The notes under the pieces: generated by a model
What the model saw: the letters and a program-made list of their open reading frames with translations, nothing else
The model's database searches: none
Told to the model about the DNA's origin: nothing
Assembly (NCBI GenBank): GCA_002418625.1
Contig: DIEM01000064.1
Span: 17,965-81,964 of the forward strand
Direction of reading: 5' to 3'
Source: Firmicutes bacterium UBA5774
Lineage (GTDB): Bacteria; Bacillota; Clostridia; Peptostreptococcales; Anaerovoracaceae
Length of the DNA stretch: 64,000 nucleotides
Part shown: piece by piece, positions 60,186-64,000 of the stretch
Position numbering within the stretch: position 1 is the first letter of the stretch
How the letters are laid out: the number at the start of each line of letters is the position of its first letter
Translations under genes and position numbers: made by a program

Positions 60186-62300
60186 ATGGGAAAGAAATTA
60201 TCGATGGTTTTGGTCCTGGCGCTTATGATCGCCACGGCCACGCAATATGCGGCCGTATTTTCAACGGAGGCTGCAGCAGTCCAGTCTGACGCGATCCGCT
60301 TGATGGTGGATGGAAGGGATATCACTGAAGCGGCGGCGCCGCGCATCGTCAATGGAAGGACGCTTGTGCCGGTTCGCTTCGTTTCTGAAGAGCTCGGAGC
60401 CGATGTCGTCTGGAACAATGACGACAGGACCGTGTCCATTACGAAGGGCAGCCGATCCGTCCTTCTCAGGATAGATAGCCGTCTCGTAAAATATATGGAT
60501 CGGGATACAGTATATAATTTATGCGATGTCGCGCCTAAGATAATCAATGACCGGACCTTCGTACCGCTGCGCCTTGTCGGAAACGCCCTGGGCGTCAGCG
60601 TAGGGTGGCATGACCCCAGCAGGACCGTGTATGTGGATTCCTCCCAGCCATCCGGGATCATGCCGTTCTTTGACATGACGATCAGCAGCGTGGCATCAGG
60701 GCAGACCATCGACGGAACGACTGACCTGCAATCGGCATTCAACGGCGGGATCCCGTCAGGAACGGCTGAAATCAAGTATATCCTGATCGATCCCGATACA
60801 GCGCGAGGCTTCGTGGTTGCCCGCGGGGATCAGCCATCCGCTTCGTACAGATGGCTGCCGTCCGCCGGCGACAGGGGGCAGAAATTGCTGACGGCAGCGG
60901 TCTATGATGGCGCAGGCAATTTCCTCGCCGGGCATACTGTGCCCGTCAATGTCTCGCTCAATGCAAAAGTGTCCCTCATGGGAGTGACGGATGGCCAGAT
61001 CGTGACCGACGCACTGTCTCTTGGAACTGCACTGAATTTCTCGGCTGAATATGTAAAATATGAGGTCACGAATCTTGATACCGGTAAAGTCTTCACGACG
61101 GCCGAATCGGACCCGTACGGCCCTTATAAATGGTCGCCGATGATGGAGGATAACGGCACCTTATCCATTCGGCCTGTTGCTTATGATGAGTATGATCAGG
61201 CCTATCCCGGCCAGGCTGTCCTGTTTGAGCTGGCGCTTCCGAGGAAACTGGCGCTGGCCGGCGTCTCGGAAGGGCAGACGATCGCAAGGCCGGTCACGCT
61301 CTCAGCATCCAGGAATTTCCAGGTCAGCGGCACGGAATACTATATGCGCGATCCGCTGAGCGGTACGGAAACGCTTCTCGCGAAGGTCGGATATGTAAGC
61401 TACAAATGGTTTCCGGCACCTTCGCTGATCGGTGCCAGGGAATTATATGTCCGCGTTTATGATACGGCCGGAAATCCCTACACAAGCGGTCCTGTGCATG
61501 TGAGCCTGACCGGCACGCCTAAGCTTCTGGTGGAGGGAGTCGGTCCCGGGCAGGTCGTCACGGGAGAAATGAAGCTGAAAGGCAGCTCCAATGTCGCGCT
61601 CCAGAGTATCAGCTATATATTGACAAATACAGTGACCGGCGTACAGAAAGCCATTGCCGGAGGAATCGATCCGCTGGCCGAGTACAGCTATATGCCGGTA
61701 TATTCGGACGCCGGAGCCTGCACTGTCAAGGCAGTCGGAACATATGGAAACGGCAGTCGGATCACCAGCGAAGAGATAGCACTAAGAATCTATATGGATA
61801 AGATTTACCCGGCGGTGCCGGTCACGGAGAAGAGCCAGTTCATGGGACTCGCGTCAGGCCTGGCCCGGGATTCCCAGGAAAACACCGGCATGTCGGCGGC
61901 TCTGCAGACAGCCCAGGCGATCCTTGAAACCGGTTGGGGCCAGAGCGTTCCTGTCGATAAATATACAGGCCAGCTTTCGTACAACCTGTTTGGCATCAAG
62001 GGCTCAGGCTCTGCCGGCTCGGTCACTTCCAACACCTGGGAAGAATATAATGGGGTGTCGTACAGAATCGACGCCGAATTCAGGGCCTATTACGGTGTCG
62101 CTGAAAGCTGGAACGACCATAAGAAGCTGCTGCTCACGGCCAGCCGGTATGAACCGTTCAGGCAGGTCATGAACGACAGCACCCAGGGCGCATGGGCACT
62201 CAGGAGATGCGGCTACGCCACCGACTCCAAATACCCGTTGAAGCTTATCGATATCATCAGCCTTTACGATTTAAGGAAGCTTGACGAGGTCGGCATATAA
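60186..62300 (+). CDS. Stalk-domain cell-wall glucosaminidase
   Basis: A 704-residue exported protein. A signal peptide (to about residue 30) is followed by copper-amine-oxidase-N-terminal 'stalk' domains (IRLMVDGRDI, RTLVPVRFVSEELGADVVWN, RTFVPLRLVGNALGVSVGW). Four or so beta repeats of ~90 residues fill the middle; GQTI or GQIV occurs at each repeat start. The C-terminal ~150 residues are a GH73-type glucosaminidase, with the catalytic Glu in ILETGWGQS and YNLFGIKG later. It probably cuts peptidoglycan glycan strands. AAGGAGAAATATC precedes the ATG at 60186. It lies 39 bases after metY and may be read from the same promoter. Confidence 0.87.
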   Translation: MGKKLSMVLVLALMIATATQYAAVFSTEAAAVQSDAIRLMVDGRDITEAAAPRIVNGRTLVPVRFVSEELGADVVWNNDDRTVSITKGSRSVLLRIDSRLVKYMDRDTVYNLCDVAPKIINDRTFVPLRLVGNALGVSVGWHDPSRTVYVDSSQPSGIMPFFDMTISSVASGQTIDGTTDLQSAFNGGIPSGTAEIKYILIDPDTARGFVVARGDQPSASYRWLPSAGDRGQKLLTAAVYDGAGNFLAGHTVPVNVSLNAKVSLMGVTDGQIVTDALSLGTALNFSAEYVKYEVTNLDTGKVFTTAESDPYGPYKWSPMMEDNGTLSIRPVAYDEYDQAYPGQAVLFELALPRKLALAGVSEGQTIARPVTLSASRNFQVSGTEYYMRDPLSGTETLLAKVGYVSYKWFPAPSLIGARELYVRVYDTAGNPYTSGPVHVSLTGTPKLLVEGVGPGQVVTGEMKLKGSSNVALQSISYILTNTVTGVQKAIAGGIDPLAEYSYMPVYSDAGACTVKAVGTYGNGSRITSEEIALRIYMDKIYPAVPVTEKSQFMGLASGLARDSQENTGMSAALQTAQAILETGWGQSVPVDKYTGQLSYNLFGIKGSGSAGSVTSNTWEEYNGVSYRIDAEFRAYYGVAESWNDHKKLLLTASRYEPFRQVMNDSTQGAWALRRCGYATDSKYPLKLIDIISLYDLRKLDEVGI

Positions 62301-62335
62301 AACGCTATTGCGCCAATGCTCCGAAGGTATTATCA

Positions 62336-62374
62336 TATAAAAAGGTGTACCCTCTGATATCCCCGCCTTTTATA
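62336..62374 (+). terminator. Possible terminator of the glucosaminidase gene
   Basis: TATAAAAAGG pairs with CCTTTTATA around a loop of about 20 bases, with one bulged A; AAAATAAC follows. A weak candidate. Confidence 0.35.
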
Positions 62375-62420
62375 AAATAACAGAAAAAATATGGTCATGA
62401 AAAGGAGCGCCGGCTGTCTA

Positions 62421-64000
62421 ATGCAATCTCGGAAGAATACCAAAGCCATTGCGGATTTTATTGGGATCCGGATCATGGGAGAAGGCTCCAGGCGTGAGCT
62501 TGACTCCGGTTTGGACAGCGTACTCAAATGGATCCAGGCGGCGTTCGCTCTTTATGTCATTGCTGCCGTGGTGCTTTATCCCCATCAGATACTCCATCGC
62601 GGCATATGCTTCGGGTTTTTTACAGCGCTGGCGTTCATTCGCTATAGTTCTCCGGGCTCGACGCATGTCGGCCGGGTCCCCGTGCATGATTGGATCATGG
62701 CGATGCTTTCGCTTTCGGTCAGCGTTTATATATGCGTTGAATTGGAAAGGTTTCTCGGACGGTTTCCTTTTGCGGATCCGGTACTGGGCGCTGACGTTTT
62801 TTTCGGCGTCACAGCCATCATTCTCATGCTGGAGTCCACCAGACGCATCATCGGTCCATGGCTTTCGATACTCAGCATTATGGCGCTGGTTTACATATTC
62901 ATGGGGCCATGGATCCCCGGAATGTTCAGCCATCCGGGATACAGGCCCAACACCGTCATAGACGAATTGTTCATGACAACGGATGGGATCTTCGGATCGA
63001 CTTTGGGGGTTGCATCCAACCAGATTCTCGTATTTATTCTTTTTGGCGCATTTCTCGTCAAGTCGGGCATAGGAGCTTATTTGTACGATCTGGCTTCGTT
63101 CATAGCCGGCAGAAGCCGCGGAGGGATCGCCAAGGCAGCCATCCTTACATCGGCTTTTTTTGGCATGATTTCAGGTAGCCCTGTCGCCAACGTATCCAGT
63201 ATGGGGATCATAACGATCCCGATGATGAAAAAAAGAGGTTATCCTTCTGATTTTGCTGCGGCCCTTGAATCCTGCGCCTCTGTAGGCGGAATATTCATGC
63301 CGCCCGTCATGGGCTCTGTAGCATTCATCATGGCGGAAGTAGGAGGTTTTTCCTACCGTGAGGTCGCGCTTTCAGCACTGCTGCCGGCGTTCTTCTACTA
63401 CATGGCGATTTTTCTGGCGATCGACATGAGATCGGCCAGACTGATGCTCCAGGGGACTGAGCGTGACCCGGACATCACTTGGGGGTCGCTTGCCCGCAGG
63501 GGCGCAGGTTATCTTCTTCCGATCGTTTTTCTTGTTGTGCGCATCGTGGCAGGCATCAGTCCGGCTCGTGTCGGTATTGAGTCGATTGCCGTGATCATCA
63601 TAGCAAGCCTGATCTTCAATAAGAATCGTATCGGATTTGGAACGATCGTGCAGGCGCTGTCGGATGGAATGAGGCAGGGTATTATGATCGTGACGACAAT
63701 GGCAGCCTGCGGCATCATGATCGGCGTCATAAATTTGACGGGCATTTCAGCAAAGTTCAGTTCGATGCTCTTATCAGTCGCGGGAGAATCGCTGGCACTG
63801 GCGCTGATACTTGCCATGCTGCTTGCTGTATTTCTCGGCCTTGCCATGAATATCACGCCGGCGTATTTGCTGACTGCGGTCGTGGCGGCACCGGTGATGA
63901 TCAACCTTGGCGTCACACCGATGGCGGCGCATCTGTTCATTGTGTTTTACGCAGCCATGGCGACGATCACGCCGCCGGTCGCGATGACGGCTTTCGCGGC
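62421..64000 (+). CDS. Fused TRAP transporter permease (DctQM type), 3' end outside window
   Basis: The open frame from 62421 runs to the window edge (526 residues visible). It begins MQSRKNTKAIADFIGIRIMG and has many membrane segments: about four in the first ~150 residues (small DctQ-like part) and then the DctM-like part. LVFILFGAFLVKSGIGAYL, GMISGSPVANVSSMGIITIP and GGIFMPPVMGSVAFIMAEV are typical of fused TRAP permeases that import carboxylates or amino-acid-like anions with Na+. Later blocks are LAMNITPAYLLT and ATITPPVAMTAFA. GGAG lies 13 bases before the ATG, farther than usual. The binding protein gene should lie beyond the edge. Confidence 0.88.
   Translation, partial: MQSRKNTKAIADFIGIRIMGEGSRRELDSGLDSVLKWIQAAFALYVIAAVVLYPHQILHRGICFGFFTALAFIRYSSPGSTHVGRVPVHDWIMAMLSLSVSVYICVELERFLGRFPFADPVLGADVFFGVTAIILMLESTRRIIGPWLSILSIMALVYIFMGPWIPGMFSHPGYRPNTVIDELFMTTDGIFGSTLGVASNQILVFILFGAFLVKSGIGAYLYDLASFIAGRSRGGIAKAAILTSAFFGMISGSPVANVSSMGIITIPMMKKRGYPSDFAAALESCASVGGIFMPPVMGSVAFIMAEVGGFSYREVALSALLPAFFYYMAIFLAIDMRSARLMLQGTERDPDITWGSLARRGAGYLLPIVFLVVRIVAGISPARVGIESIAVIIIASLIFNKNRIGFGTIVQALSDGMRQGIMIVTTMAACGIMIGVINLTGISAKFSSMLLSVAGESLALALILAMLLAVFLGLAMNITPAYLLTAVVAAPVMINLGVTPMAAHLFIVFYAAMATITPPVAMTAFA

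Noticed and set aside
62291..62310. Possible third-class -24/-12 promoter before the TRAP gene (CGGCAT...GCT)
   Set aside because: GG and GC are ten bases apart, but the -12 block is ACGC rather than TTGC and the site overlaps the stop of the previous gene.
1..64000. CRISPR array, rRNA operon, prophage or integrative-element backbone
   Set aside because: No regular spacer-repeat series, no rRNA-like sequence, and no integrase, relaxase or phage structural genes were seen. Mobile DNA is limited to IS pieces.

Overview
The window looks like part of the chromosome of an anaerobic, amino-acid-fermenting low-GC Gram-positive bacterium (Clostridia-like). The evidence is a V-type ATPase operon in the Enterococcus/Clostridia gene order, a ferredoxin-dependent 2-oxoacid oxidoreductase beside butyrate kinase and PduL, SLH-domain surface proteins, a GerMN-domain protein, strong AGGAGG ribosome binding sites and several TTG/GTG starts. 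I cannot name the species. The first ~9.8 kb is visibly more AT-rich than the rest and contains most of the insertion-sequence debris, so it may have a different history.

Layout. 1-5.6 kb: the 3' part of a Mop-type molybdenum aldehyde oxidoreductase (cut by the window edge), a flavin/Fe-S/CCG-domain oxidoreductase, a small zinc-ribbon-like protein and a C-GCAxxG-C-C protein, a set like the Desulfovibrio DVU_1555-1559 neighbourhood. 5.6-9.9 kb: a decayed stretch with a gene remnant, a membrane protein, a repeated 45-bp module next to hairpins, a hotdog thioesterase, a defective IS3-family element and a fragment of a second IS. 9.9-16.4 kb: three amidohydrolases around an NhaC-type Na+/H+ antiporter. 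16.5-27.6 kb: housekeeping and stress genes (GNAT, DEAD-box helicase, MacA/MacB-like efflux system, TPR/subtilisin-like protein, macro-domain plus VWA pair, universal stress protein, DUF3237, flavoprotein) and an IS-end relic.

28.0-37.0 kb: a complete nine-gene V-type ATPase operon whose proteolipid carries the Na+-site residues known from Enterococcus hirae NtpK. 37.1-51.9 kb: a long catabolic array comprising a CE4 polysaccharide deacetylase (PuuE-like), an aminotransferase, a Liv-type ABC importer with an embedded flavoprotein, a solitary ectoine-synthase-like cupin, a CooC/MinD-like ATPase, a four-subunit 2-oxoacid:ferredoxin oxidoreductase, butyrate kinase, PduL and an M20 peptidase. Next to it, on the other strand, is a PAS-AAA-HTH sigma-54 activator. 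I find three well-formed -24/-12 (sigma-54) promoters, upstream of the V-ATPase operon, the deacetylase/aminotransferase pair and the importer operon. Together these genes suggest import, unmasking, transamination and oxidative decarboxylation of an amino-acid-like substrate, with ATP made by acyl-CoA to acyl-phosphate to acid and ion balance handled by the Na+ V-ATPase.

53.5-64 kb: cell-envelope genes (SLH-GerMN protein, DUF4230, SLH 5'-nucleotidase, stalk-domain glucosaminidase), a DsrE protein, MetY, and the start of a fused TRAP transporter permease that runs off the right edge. I found no rRNA, intact tRNA, CRISPR array or recognised riboswitch.
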